From the NCBI GenBank assembly GCA_964455525.1, contig CAYVWR010000001.1:682001-746000 (forward strand): a stretch of DNA of 64,000 bases. Direction: 5' to 3'. Positions 26,096-35,009 of the stretch are shown here, in pieces. Made by a program: the position numbers and the translations under genes. Source of the stretch: JAFDZV01 sp964455525 (GTDB taxonomy: Bacteria > Bacteroidota > Ignavibacteria > OLB7). Within the stretch, counting starts at the first letter, position 1; each line of letters opens with the position of its first letter. Below the pieces are notes generated by a model. The model had not been told where the DNA came from. It worked only from the letters and a program-made list of their open reading frames with translations, and made no database searches.

Positions 26096-27519
26096 TGATC
26101 GATACATTGAAACCCTATCCGGCATATAAGGATTCCGGTGTGCCCTGGCTTGGGGAGGTGCCGGAGCATTGGGAGATTGAACGCGCAAAATGGCTCTTTC
26201 AAAAAGTAGATCGCCAAATCCGGGGAACTGATGATGTTATCACTTGCTTCCGTGATGGCACAGTGACGCTTCGAAAGAATCGGCGTGTACGAGGCTTTAC
26301 CGAGTCTCTGAAAGAGATCGGCTACCAAGGAATCCGACGTGGAGACCTTGTAATTCACGCAATGGATGCCTTTGCTGGCGCTGTTGGTGTAGCCGATTGT
26401 GATGGCAAAGGCACGCCTGTATATGCCGTATGCGAAGCTGCGGAAAACGCCGATGCCTACTTTTATGCGTATACCATACGTGAAATGGCCAGAAGCCAGT
26501 GGATTATAGCGTTGGCTAAGGGAATCCGCGAACGTTCCACAGATTTCCGATTCGAGAACTTTGCGGTACAATCTGTTGCTGTCCCCCCCCTCTCGGAACA
26601 ATCCGCCATCGTCCGCGTTCTCGATTATGCGGACCGCCGCATCCAGCGCTACATTCGCGCCAAGAAAAAGCTGATAGCGCTGTTGAACGAGCAGAAGCAG
26701 GCCATCATCCACCAGGCAGTAACACGTGGCCTCGATCCTGATGTCCGGCTGAAGCCGTCGGGGGTGGAGTGGCTGGGGGATGTGCCGGAGCATTGGGAGG
26801 TGGTACGACTTAAGAATCGAATCACCCCAATCGAGCAAGGTTGGTCACCACAATGTGATGCTCAGCAGGCGGGCCTAGATGAGTGGGGTGTAATGAAGGT
26901 TGGATGCGTCAATAGCGATCACTTTGATGAAACACAAAACAAGAGGCTACCTCCCTTACTGTTGCCAGCACCAGATTTAGAAATTCACAGTGGTGATATC
27001 TTAGTCAGCCGAGCAAACACTCGAGCACTATTAGGGTTAGCCGCTGTTGTTGAAAGCGTTCGCCCAAAACTATTACTCTGCGATAAACTGTTTCGATTTC
27101 GCCCTATAGCTTATCAGACCTCCGCACGATTTCTTGTACTCACAATTCGTAGCAAGAACAGTCGGGCTCAAATCGAGAGCAGCACAAATGGGGCAAGCGA
27201 TTCTATGCAGAATATTAGTCAAAATGTAATTAGAAATCTATGGCTCGCGTTTCCATCTTTAGCTGAACAGCAACAGATCGTGGAATGGCTTACTTTAGAA
27301 ACGGCTCATCTTACTCAGGAAACGGTCCGGGCCTCCCGCGAAATCTCCCTCCTCCAGGAATACCGAACGCGCCTGATCGCCGACGTTGTAACCGGCAAGC
27401 TGGACGTCCGCGAGGCAGCGGCAACATTGCCGGAGGAGATGGAAGAGCCAGAGGATCTTGTCGATGCCGAGGAACTTGTGGAGGCAGGCGAGTACGATGC
27501 GGAGGATGATGAAGCATGA
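26095..27519 (+). CDS. hsdS: Type I restriction-modification system, specificity subunit
   Basis: HsdS of 474 residues that chooses the bipartite DNA target. Two target-recognition domains follow near-identical entry motifs (GVPWLGEVPEHWEIERAKW near residue 18 and GVEWLGDVPEHWEVVRLKN near 222). Each ends in a conserved coiled-coil spacer (LSEQSAIVRVLDYADRRIQRYI; LAEQQQIVEWLTLETAHLTQ). A strongly acidic C-terminal tail (EEMEEPEDL onward) is unusual. The part encoding the second recognition domain is visibly more A+T-rich than its surroundings, as expected for exchanged domains. It overlaps the DUF262 stop by 1 base and the DUF4062 start by 4. Confidence 0.95.
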   Translation: MIDTLKPYPAYKDSGVPWLGEVPEHWEIERAKWLFQKVDRQIRGTDDVITCFRDGTVTLRKNRRVRGFTESLKEIGYQGIRRGDLVIHAMDAFAGAVGVADCDGKGTPVYAVCEAAENADAYFYAYTIREMARSQWIIALAKGIRERSTDFRFENFAVQSVAVPPLSEQSAIVRVLDYADRRIQRYIRAKKKLIALLNEQKQAIIHQAVTRGLDPDVRLKPSGVEWLGDVPEHWEVVRLKNRITPIEQGWSPQCDAQQAGLDEWGVMKVGCVNSDHFDETQNKRLPPLLLPAPDLEIHSGDILVSRANTRALLGLAAVVESVRPKLLLCDKLFRFRPIAYQTSARFLVLTIRSKNSRAQIESSTNGASDSMQNISQNVIRNLWLAFPSLAEQQQIVEWLTLETAHLTQETVRASREISLLQEYRTRLIADVVTGKLDVREAAATLPEEMEEPEDLVDAEELVEAGEYDAEDDEA

Positions 27520-28133
27520 GCAGAGAGCGGCGGCCACGACTTTCGGTCATGGTCTCCTCGGCCGTCTATGGCAACGAGGCGCTGCTTGAACGTGTCTATG
27601 CGCTCCTCACTGGATTTGGCTACCGGGTATGGATGTCGCATAAGGGAACGCTCCCCGCGCTGCCTGGCCGCTCCGCATTTGATACCTGCCTGCACGCTGT
27701 GGAGCGGTGCGATCTGTATCTTGGCATCATCAGCACCAGCTATGGAACCGGGCGTACCGACCCCACAGGGCAGTCGATCGTTCATGACGAGTTACTGAAG
27801 GCGATCGAGCTGAGCAAACCACGGTGGATTCTGGCGCACGACCATATAATATTCGCACGCATCCTGTTGCGTGCCCTTGGATATAGCAAAGCAGAGGACC
27901 GGGCAACGCTTACCCTGCAATCGAAAACAGCGTTTGGCGACCTCCGGCTTATCGACATGTACGAGGCTGCGATCCAGGATGGCATTCCCATCGCACAACG
28001 GGTCACAAACTGGGTTCAGAAATACACAACCGAACAGGACGCACTCCTGTTCATCGAGTCTCAGCTCGGCGATTACAACGCGGTCAGAACATTTCTTCAA
28101 CACACTACAAGCGATATATCGCTGAAGAGTTAA
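27516..28133 (+). CDS. DUF4062 domain protein (TIR-like nucleotide-processing fold)
   Basis: A 205-residue protein with the DUF4062 signature: RLSVMVSSAVYGNEALLERVYALLTGFGYRVWMSHKG, then VERCDLYLGIISTSYGTG and HDELLKAIELSKPRWILAHDH. The fold is related to TIR domains, and the family is common in defence loci, often fused to NTPases; here it stands alone. It overlaps hsdS by four bases (ATGA), so it belongs to the operon. Whether it degrades or senses nucleotides is not shown by sequence. Confidence 0.85.
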   Translation: MSRERRPRLSVMVSSAVYGNEALLERVYALLTGFGYRVWMSHKGTLPALPGRSAFDTCLHAVERCDLYLGIISTSYGTGRTDPTGQSIVHDELLKAIELSKPRWILAHDHIIFARILLRALGYSKAEDRATLTLQSKTAFGDLRLIDMYEAAIQDGIPIAQRVTNWVQKYTTEQDALLFIESQLGDYNAVRTFLQHTTSDISLKS

Positions 28134-28152
28134 TCAATACGGAGCAGCATTT

Positions 28153-29556
28153 GTGAGCCCGGATTGGATTCAACAATTGATCGAGAAAGGCGAATCGGAA
28201 ACTGTCGCATTTGTTCGCGATGCCGGTGATCTGGATCGGATCGCAGCGACGGCGTGCGCCCTTCTGAATGGCATGGGAGGGATCGTACTATGCGGAGTGG
28301 ATGCAAAGGGAACGATCGCCGGAAGCGACAATGCGAAGAAGCGGGTCGCCGACATTCGGGAATACCTCCAGACACAACTGACACCGCAGGGAGCATTGCT
28401 ATCGGTGAGCGAGGAACATGGCGGTCTGCTGTCGATCGAGATCCCAGTCGGCCAGGATACGCCCTATGTCTACAACGGCGCGGTCTATCTTCGTTCCGGC
28501 AGCCATACTCATACAGCAACCGCAGACGAGCTTCGCCGGTTGATCCGGGCTGAATCGTCAAAGCCGCAGCGGTGGGAGCGCCAGCCCTCCATCGCGATGA
28601 TAGAAGACAATCTCAATCAAGAGGAGATTGCTCAAACAGTGACGGATGCTGAACGCAGCGGGCGATTCCAGTTCAGTACACCGAGAGATACCAGGTCGGT
28701 TCTAAACGACCTTGGCCTTGTGCAGGGTGAGAACTGTACCAACGCGGCCGATATCCTCTTTGCAGCCAATCCTGCCCGGCGCCATCCGCAGATACGCGTT
28801 CGCGCCACATGTTTTGCCGAGGATAAGGACTCGTCAACCTTTCTCGATGATGCCATCTTCGAGGGACCGCTCGTAACGATGCTACAGGAAGGCCTGGTAC
28901 CATTTATCAGGCGGAACCTCCGCATCTCGGTCTCATTCGGAGACAACCTACAGACGGATGATCGGGCCGACTATCCGCTCGAAGCCGTGCGTGAAGGGCT
29001 GGTAAATGCTCTGGCACACCGGGATTACGCGTCGTTCTCCGGCGGCGTTGCGGTTCGCCTGTACCCGACGCGCCTGGAGATCTGGAATTCGGGACGATTG
29101 CCGGATGAACTCGCTCCGAAAGACTTGAAACAGCATCATTCATCCATCCCGATCAATCCCGATATCGTGCATGTCCTCTACCTGCGTGGCGTGATGAATC
29201 GCATCGGACGCGGGACACAGACGATCGTCAATCTCGCCCGTGAATGGGGACTGCCCGAACCTCGATGGACCTCCGACACATCAGGCGTCACGCTAACGCT
29301 GTTCGCAGCAACACATCCTGCCGGAGGCAGCACGTTCAACGCCCGGCAGCAGGCGCTGCTCCACTCTCTTTCGGCTGGTGAGGAGATCCGGCCGTCGGAA
29401 TATCAGGAACGATTTGCCGCCGATGTATCGGAGCGCCATGCACGACGCGACCTTCAGGAACTTATCAACGCAAACCTGCTGGAACGCCTGGGAGGTGGCC
29501 CTGGGTCCCGGTACCGCCGTACCGATCGGCCATCGAGATCGAGGAACCGGACATAA
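28153..29556 (+). CDS. AlbA_2 (Schlafen-like) domain ATP-binding protein
   Basis: A 467-residue protein with an N-terminal AlbA_2 domain (LIEKGESETVAFVRDAGDLDRIAATACALLNGMGGIVLCGVD) and a central HATPase_c_4-type region (YPLEAVREGLVNALAHRDYASF, EIWNSGRLPDEL, MNRIGRGTQTIVNLARE). A C-terminal winged-helix-like part (QALLHSL onward, RHARRDLQELINANLLERLGG) follows. Such proteins are frequent companions of restriction and abortive-infection systems; some act as regulators. The start is GTG with GGAG 8 bases upstream. It ends just before the 11-bp repeat tract, and a +1 shift would extend it through that tract. Confidence 0.85.
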   Translation: MSPDWIQQLIEKGESETVAFVRDAGDLDRIAATACALLNGMGGIVLCGVDAKGTIAGSDNAKKRVADIREYLQTQLTPQGALLSVSEEHGGLLSIEIPVGQDTPYVYNGAVYLRSGSHTHTATADELRRLIRAESSKPQRWERQPSIAMIEDNLNQEEIAQTVTDAERSGRFQFSTPRDTRSVLNDLGLVQGENCTNAADILFAANPARRHPQIRVRATCFAEDKDSSTFLDDAIFEGPLVTMLQEGLVPFIRRNLRISVSFGDNLQTDDRADYPLEAVREGLVNALAHRDYASFSGGVAVRLYPTRLEIWNSGRLPDELAPKDLKQHHSSIPINPDIVHVLYLRGVMNRIGRGTQTIVNLAREWGLPEPRWTSDTSGVTLTLFAATHPAGGSTFNARQQALLHSLSAGEEIRPSEYQERFAADVSERHARRDLQELINANLLERLGGGPGSRYRRTDRPSRSRNRT

Positions 29557-29964
29557 ACCGGACATCACTATACATCGGTTGCATGGTCCGGGACTGCGCT
29601 CCTGTTCCAAATTTGCGGTAACCAGGCTATTGAGGCCATCCCAAAAGGGACAAACCGGACACAAACCGGACACAAATCCGACACAAATCCGACACAAATC
29701 CGACACAAACGTCGGGATTACCACTACCTGCGATCTCTATCGTATCACTCAAGATGGCAACCGGCTGCCAGCACTATGATGATATGATGAAGGCTACATA
29801 GCTCGCTCGTCGTGATGACGGAATACGGAGCCGGACATACGAAGAATCATGTATCTTCGAGTATGCTACCAGGATCGACCACTGCTGGATACAGGAGCAT
29901 GCTGCCGCATTCGTAGTGGAGCCGATGTAATACGAATCAACCATACCGATAGGGTTCGTTCCAT
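29557..29964. other. Gap between AlbA_2 gene and hsdR with tandem repeats
   Basis: About 400 bases. It holds the 11-bp tandem repeat at 29649-29714 and two related half-copies at about 29551-29572. No separate gene is convincing. Any promoter specific to hsdR would lie here. Confidence 0.55.
29649..29714. repeat. 11-bp tandem repeat, about six copies
   Basis: Units run GACAAACCG, GACACAAACCG, then three identical GACACAAATCC and a final GACACAAACGT. The period is 11 bases, not a multiple of three. Similar ACATAAACCGG units occur about 80 bases upstream, at the end of the AlbA_2 gene. It is not a CRISPR: there are no spacers. Confidence 0.9.
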
Positions 29965-32900
29965 ATGTCCACGTCCGACACCACAGAGAGAGGGCTGGAA
30001 ACCATCATCGTTGCCGCCATGACGGGAATGCCGATGACATCCGCCAGCGGAGAGATCCACGAACGCCCCGCCACGTATGGCGCAGGCTGGCTCCTGGGCC
30101 ATGCCGACGACTACAACCGCGAGTACTGCATCGACCTGGCCCAGCTCCGCGCCTTTATAGAGGCCACGCAGCCGGAAACCGCCGCAACGCTCGACCTTGC
30201 CAACGATACCCCGACACGACAGAAGTTTCTGGCACGCCTCCAAGGGGAGATTTCAAGACATGGCGTTATTACGGTGCTCCGCAAGGGGGTGAAACACGGT
30301 CCGGTTCACCTCGATCTGTTCTACGGCACAGCATCCCCCGGCAACATGGCAGCAGCGGATCGCTACGCAGCAAACCGTTTTTCGGTCACCCGGCAGCTCC
30401 GTTATAGCCGGAACGAGGAGCAGCGCTCGCTCGACCTGTGCATCTTTATCAATGGCCTCCCGATCGCAACCTTCGAGCTTAAGAACAGCCTCACCAGGCA
30501 GACGGTGGAGGATGCCGTGGAGCAGTACAAGCGCGACCGCGACCCGCGCGAACGGCTCTTTGAATTAGGACGTTGTGTGGCACACTTTGCCGTGGATGAC
30601 CATGAGGTGCGATTCTGCACCCACCTGAAGGGGAAAAGCTCCTGGTTCCTCCCTTTCAACCGGGGCTGGAACGATGGTGCGGGGAACCCGCCCAACCCCA
30701 ATGGCCTGAAGACTGATTATCTCTGGAAGCAGATCCTCACCCGTGCCGGATTGACGGATATTCTGGAGAACTATGCCCAGATCGTCCAGTTAAAGGATGA
30801 GAGGACAGGCAATAAAAAGAACTCACAGATCTGGCCGCGTTATCATCAGCTCGAAGTTGTGCGGAAGCTGCTGGCAGATGCCGCACAACATGGCGCCGGG
30901 AAGCGTTATCTGATCCAGCATTCGGCAGGAAGCGGCAAGTCCAACTCCATCGCATGGCTCGCGCACCAGCTCATTACGCTGCGGCGCGAGGATACAACCG
31001 TCTTCGACTCGATCATCGTCGTCACCGACCGCCGTATCCTGGACCAGCAGATCCGTGACACCATCAAGAGATTTGCGCAGGTGGGGGCAACGGTGGTGCA
31101 TGCAGAGCACTCGGGAGATCTGCGCAGGTCTATCGAGAGCGGCAAGAAGATCATCATCACGACGGTGCAGAAATTCCCCTTCATCCTCGATGATATCGGC
31201 ACGGAACAGCGGGGACGGCGCTTTGCCATCATCATCGACGAGGCACACTCCAGCCAGGGAGGCAAAGCCTCCGCGGCACTCTCGATGGCACTCTCGGACA
31301 AAGGAGCCAAACATGATGATGAGACCACGGAGGATATCATCAACCGCATCATGGAGTCGCGCAAGCTGCTCCCCAATGCCAGCTACTTCGCATTTACGGC
31401 AACGCCCAAAAACAGGACACTGGAGATATTCGGCGAGGCCTATACCGCAGCCGGAGAAACGAAATACCGTCCCTTCCACAGCTATACGATGAAGCAGGCG
31501 ATTCAGGAGGGCTTTATCGTCGATGTTTTGAAGCAGTACACACCAGTGGCAAGCTATTACAAGCTCATCAAGAAGGTAAACAACGACCCCGAGTTCGACG
31601 CAAAACGTGCCAGGAAGAAATTGCGCCGGTATGTAGAGAGCCACGACCATGCAATCAGGCTGAAAGCCGAGATCATGGTGGACCACTTCCACGAGCAGGT
31701 GCTGGCGCTCAGCAAGATCGGCGGGCAGGCACGGGCGATGGTGGTGACAAGCGGCATCGCCCGTGCCATCCAGTACTACCATGCATTCACCAACTACCTT
31801 GCCGAGCGCAAAAGCCCCTACAAGGCTCTTGTAGCATTCTCCGGCGAGCACGACTATGGTGGCACAAAGGTGACGGAAGCAACGCTCAACGGCTTCCCTT
31901 CCAGCAGAATTGCCGAGGAGATCCGCAACGATCCCAATCGTTTTCTGATCTGTGCCGATAAATTCCAGACCGGCTACGACGAGCCACTTCTTCATACGAT
32001 GTATGTGGACAAGGTGCTTGCCGACATCAAGGCGGTGCAAACGTTGTCACGTCTGAACCGGGCGCACCCGCAGAAGCATGATGCCTTCGTGCTCGACTTC
32101 ATGAACGACGCCGACACCATTCAGGCAGCGTTCGCCGATTATTACCGTACGACGATCCTAAGCCAGGAGACCGATCCCGACATACTACACGATCTGGCAT
32201 CTGCGCTGGACGGCTGCCAGGTATATACATCGGAACAGATAGACCGGCTTGTCGCGCTCTACCTGGACGGCGCCAGCCGCGACATGCTGGACCCGATCCT
32301 CGATACATGCGTTGCAATGTACCGGGAACAACTCGATGAGAAAGGGCAGGTAGAGTTCAAGGGGAAAGCCAAGGCATTTCTTCGCACATACGGTTTCCTT
32401 GCATCAATTCTACCATACACCAACGCCGACTGGGAGAAGCTCTCGATCTTCCTGAATTTTCTCGTGCCCAAGCTGCCAGCACCGCAGGAAGAAGATTTCT
32501 CCATCGGCATACTCGAAGCGATCGATATGGATAGCTATCGTGTAGAGAAAAAAGCGGCGATGAAGGTCCAGTTGCCAGACGAGGATGCCGAGATAGAACC
32601 GATACCAACAGCGAGCGGTGGCGCACCCTCAGAGCCTGAACTGGAGCGTCTGTCCAACATCCTCAAGACATTCAACGATCAGTTCGGGAACATCCCCTGG
32701 AGCGATTCCGACCGGATCAACAGGCTGATTGCCGATGAGATCCCAATACGCGTTGCGGCCGACAGAGCCTACCAGAACGCGATGCAGAACTCCGACAAGC
32801 AGAATGCGCGCATCGAGCATGACAAGGCATTGGGACGGGTGATGACGGCACTGCTCCAAGACGATACGGAACTCTTCAAACAATTCAGCGATAACGAATC

Positions 32901-32970
32901 GTTCCGGCGAGCTTTGACTGATGCGGTGTTCGATCGTACCTATACCCCCGGCAAGGGCGCAGGCATATAG
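29965..32970 (+). CDS. hsdR: Type I restriction-modification system, restriction/translocase subunit
   Basis: HsdR of 1001 residues; cuts DNA away from the site after ATP-driven translocation. The N-terminal nuclease has the D..ExK core (LDLCIFINGLPIATFELKN, E171 and K173). Walker A is AGSGKS (K325), the DEAH-like box is IIIDEAHSSQ (D425), and later helicase motifs include YFAFTATPKN, DKFQTGYDEPLLHTM and QTLSRLNRAHP. The C-terminal subunit-interaction domain is present, so it appears full length and active. It lies 408 bases after the AlbA_2 gene, probably in the same transcription unit or under its own promoter. Confidence 0.97.
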   Translation: MSTSDTTERGLETIIVAAMTGMPMTSASGEIHERPATYGAGWLLGHADDYNREYCIDLAQLRAFIEATQPETAATLDLANDTPTRQKFLARLQGEISRHGVITVLRKGVKHGPVHLDLFYGTASPGNMAAADRYAANRFSVTRQLRYSRNEEQRSLDLCIFINGLPIATFELKNSLTRQTVEDAVEQYKRDRDPRERLFELGRCVAHFAVDDHEVRFCTHLKGKSSWFLPFNRGWNDGAGNPPNPNGLKTDYLWKQILTRAGLTDILENYAQIVQLKDERTGNKKNSQIWPRYHQLEVVRKLLADAAQHGAGKRYLIQHSAGSGKSNSIAWLAHQLITLRREDTTVFDSIIVVTDRRILDQQIRDTIKRFAQVGATVVHAEHSGDLRRSIESGKKIIITTVQKFPFILDDIGTEQRGRRFAIIIDEAHSSQGGKASAALSMALSDKGAKHDDETTEDIINRIMESRKLLPNASYFAFTATPKNRTLEIFGEAYTAAGETKYRPFHSYTMKQAIQEGFIVDVLKQYTPVASYYKLIKKVNNDPEFDAKRARKKLRRYVESHDHAIRLKAEIMVDHFHEQVLALSKIGGQARAMVVTSGIARAIQYYHAFTNYLAERKSPYKALVAFSGEHDYGGTKVTEATLNGFPSSRIAEEIRNDPNRFLICADKFQTGYDEPLLHTMYVDKVLADIKAVQTLSRLNRAHPQKHDAFVLDFMNDADTIQAAFADYYRTTILSQETDPDILHDLASALDGCQVYTSEQIDRLVALYLDGASRDMLDPILDTCVAMYREQLDEKGQVEFKGKAKAFLRTYGFLASILPYTNADWEKLSIFLNFLVPKLPAPQEEDFSIGILEAIDMDSYRVEKKAAMKVQLPDEDAEIEPIPTASGGAPSEPELERLSNILKTFNDQFGNIPWSDSDRINRLIADEIPIRVAADRAYQNAMQNSDKQNARIEHDKALGRVMTALLQDDTELFKQFSDNESFRRALTDAVFDRTYTPGKGAGI

Positions 32971-33156
32971 GGAAGCTGGCGCTCAGGCCTGAACAGGATC
33001 GCCCCGGGCATCGTAGAGAACAGTACATGCTATGAGACCGGCACAGCAGGCCTTCCGATAGAAAACAAGGGGATACATTATCCAACGGAAGCATAAGAAG
33101 AGGCACGATCGGGCCACGTACATTCCGGCCTTCGGCTACCTTTTCCACTTCGCGCT

Positions 33157-34017
33157 TCAGAGTTTCATCAGGATAGCTCCCGTACTCCTGGCGGTAGCAT
33201 ACTCCATCTCCCGTTTCAATATCCCCTGTGTGCCATTTGCGGCATGCTCCAACGCTCCGGCCAGCGAGACCGGAATGGGGAGAAGAAGTGTAAGAGCAGC
33301 CGGGCGCTGCTGGCAGGGATTGATGCCAAGATCCAGGCCAAGCTCAACCACAACGTTCTCACCCTCAATATGATGGAAGGCAAACCGGCGAAGAAGATCC
33401 TTCGTAAACTGATATTCGCACTCGGTTGTGACGTCACACAGCCGGTCTATCAACTCGCTTAGCGAGTTGATAGGGGGAGCGGCGATACCCCATTCCTCAT
33501 GTGCCAATGTCCAGCGCACTAGCGAATCAGCCATGAGCGCCCGGAAGACATCAGTGGAATCGAAAAAATCGGTCAGCAGAAGTTCTTCAGTTTGTCGGGA
33601 AAGATCGAAGGATGAGTACCTGGCATGCGTCAACGCATACATCGGACAGTGCACCGTACTGTACGAAAACATGCTCATGATCGGCCCTACCACGGAAATC
33701 ACCATGGCCTGTTCAAAGCCCGTGCATCCGGCCTTTTGCAGCGCTTGCTGCGCTGCCTCCGGACTGATCGGCGGCTTACCCTCTGCCCTGCGATTGCTCA
33801 ACCCATCTTTACGTGCGGAATAACATTGGCCGGAAGCATCGTGCGCAACGATATCATCCTCGCGCATCGTAATAGTATAGGCACCACTACGGCCCTGCCA
33901 TATCACGGTGCCGACGGACGGATTATCCTGAAAAGAAGTTCCACCACATGCCGCGGCCAGTGCACAAAGAACTATACTTATTGGCACCAGGGCGTGCGAA
34001 GATCCGGCTCTCAGCAT
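33157..34017 (-). CDS. Predicted lipoprotein of unknown function
   Basis: A 286-residue protein with a lipoprotein signal: a hydrophobic stretch HALVPISIVLCALAAAC with the lipobox LAAAC, so Cys24 would be lipidated. The mature protein has several cysteines (in GQCYSARK, KAGCTGFEQ, TVHCPMY, LCDVTTECEYQ) that could form disulfides. There is a central hydrophobic patch and no domain I recognise. It is convergent with hsdR and may lie outside the defence island. A 27-bp palindrome lies inside the coding region at 33447-33473. Confidence 0.72.
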   Translation of the reverse strand: MLRAGSSHALVPISIVLCALAAACGGTSFQDNPSVGTVIWQGRSGAYTITMREDDIVAHDASGQCYSARKDGLSNRRAEGKPPISPEAAQQALQKAGCTGFEQAMVISVVGPIMSMFSYSTVHCPMYALTHARYSSFDLSRQTEELLLTDFFDSTDVFRALMADSLVRWTLAHEEWGIAAPPINSLSELIDRLCDVTTECEYQFTKDLLRRFAFHHIEGENVVVELGLDLGINPCQQRPAALTLLLPIPVSLAGALEHAANGTQGILKREMEYATARSTGAILMKL

Positions 34018-34372
34018 AGACTGTTGTAGAAAAGCCCTGAAAGGTTATGTATACCATAACAACGGCAGAGATACCTGACAGGAGTAGGGTTGGTTCTTTA
34101 TTGTAAAACAAACGGCAGCTTCAGCACGCGGGTCATGGTTTTCAATGGTAGAGGCCACATGATCCCACACATATGTTGTGTGCACATCTCTGACTGGCTC
34201 AGCACTACGCCCGCGTTCAACAGTGGCCTACCATGAACAACGGCATAGCCCCATGCATTCCCTCCCCCATGATCGGTGATCCCCGAGGCCCAGGTTAAAA
34301 ACAGGATCTACGGGAGCATCCCGGATACTGGCCTTTCATTACCAAGTCTCCTCTAATCAGCGGGAACATCCT
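34018..34372. other. Gene-free stretch
   Basis: About 355 bases between two minus-strand genes. I see no gene, terminator with a T tract, or repeat. Confidence 0.4.
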
Positions 34373-34627
34373 CTACTTCCACCGAAAATGCACAAACAGC
34401 CGTCCGAAATTCTTGCTGTCCTTTTCCACTCGGTGATAAAGCGCCTTGATCTCTTTCTGATCCAGGAACCGGATCACCTTCTTCTTGAGCTGGCCGGACC
34501 CCTTGCCTGGGATGATCTCCACCAGCGGTGCTTTTTTCTCTATCGCCTCCCGGATGATTCCGTTCAGCGCACGGTCGATATCCTGTCCCTTGTTGTAGAT
34601 GTCGTGCAGGTCGAGTTTCAGTTTCAT
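34373..34627 (-). CDS. Small Smr-domain protein
   Basis: An 84-residue protein consisting of one Smr domain, starting KLKLDLHDIYNKGQDIDRAL (LDLH motif), with the second signature VEIIPGKGSGQLKKKVIRFL (GKG motif) and ending FGRLFVHFRW. Stand-alone Smr proteins relate to the C-terminal domain of MutS2 and have nicking endonuclease or RNA-cleaving activity on stalled ribosomes. The start MKLKLDLHD is preferred; an upstream extension of 31 residues has no family support. Confidence 0.85.
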   Translation of the reverse strand: MKLKLDLHDIYNKGQDIDRALNGIIREAIEKKAPLVEIIPGKGSGQLKKKVIRFLDQKEIKALYHRVEKDSKNFGRLFVHFRWK

Positions 34628-35009
34628 AGGGAATATAGGATCGTGTGCCGACCCAGCATGTCTATACCGGATAATCGCTCTTGCCGGAATACTCGCACGC
34701 AGAGAGCCGAACAGGTTCATCTATGATATAACTATGGACGCCAGGCACGCGGAGGCTTGTTGATTCATCGAGCCGTGGCATGCGGTTGCGATACGATGCC
34801 CCGGAGGCCAGCCTGTCACTGCCAGAACCGTGATACACCTTGACGAGGAAAGGTAGCAAGTCTTTCCGTATTGATCCTCCAGTTCTGCCGCGCACGATTG
34901 AAGCCCATGTGGCACGAGGGCACTGGCTCCCCCATGCCACAACAGAGGAGAGGACGGGATAAAAGCACAGCACAACCCCAGAGCATCATCTGCCGAATGG
35001 ATGCGGACG
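34628..35009. other. Gene-free stretch
   Basis: About 380 bases between nadA and the Smr gene, both on the minus strand. No gene or clear regulatory motif is seen. Confidence 0.4.

Noticed and set aside
29649..29714. CRISPR-like array
   Set aside because: Tandem 11-base units directly abut, with no spacers and no cas genes.
30823..32040. 405-codon minus-strand open frame inside hsdR
   Set aside because: Shadow of the helicase domains of hsdR.
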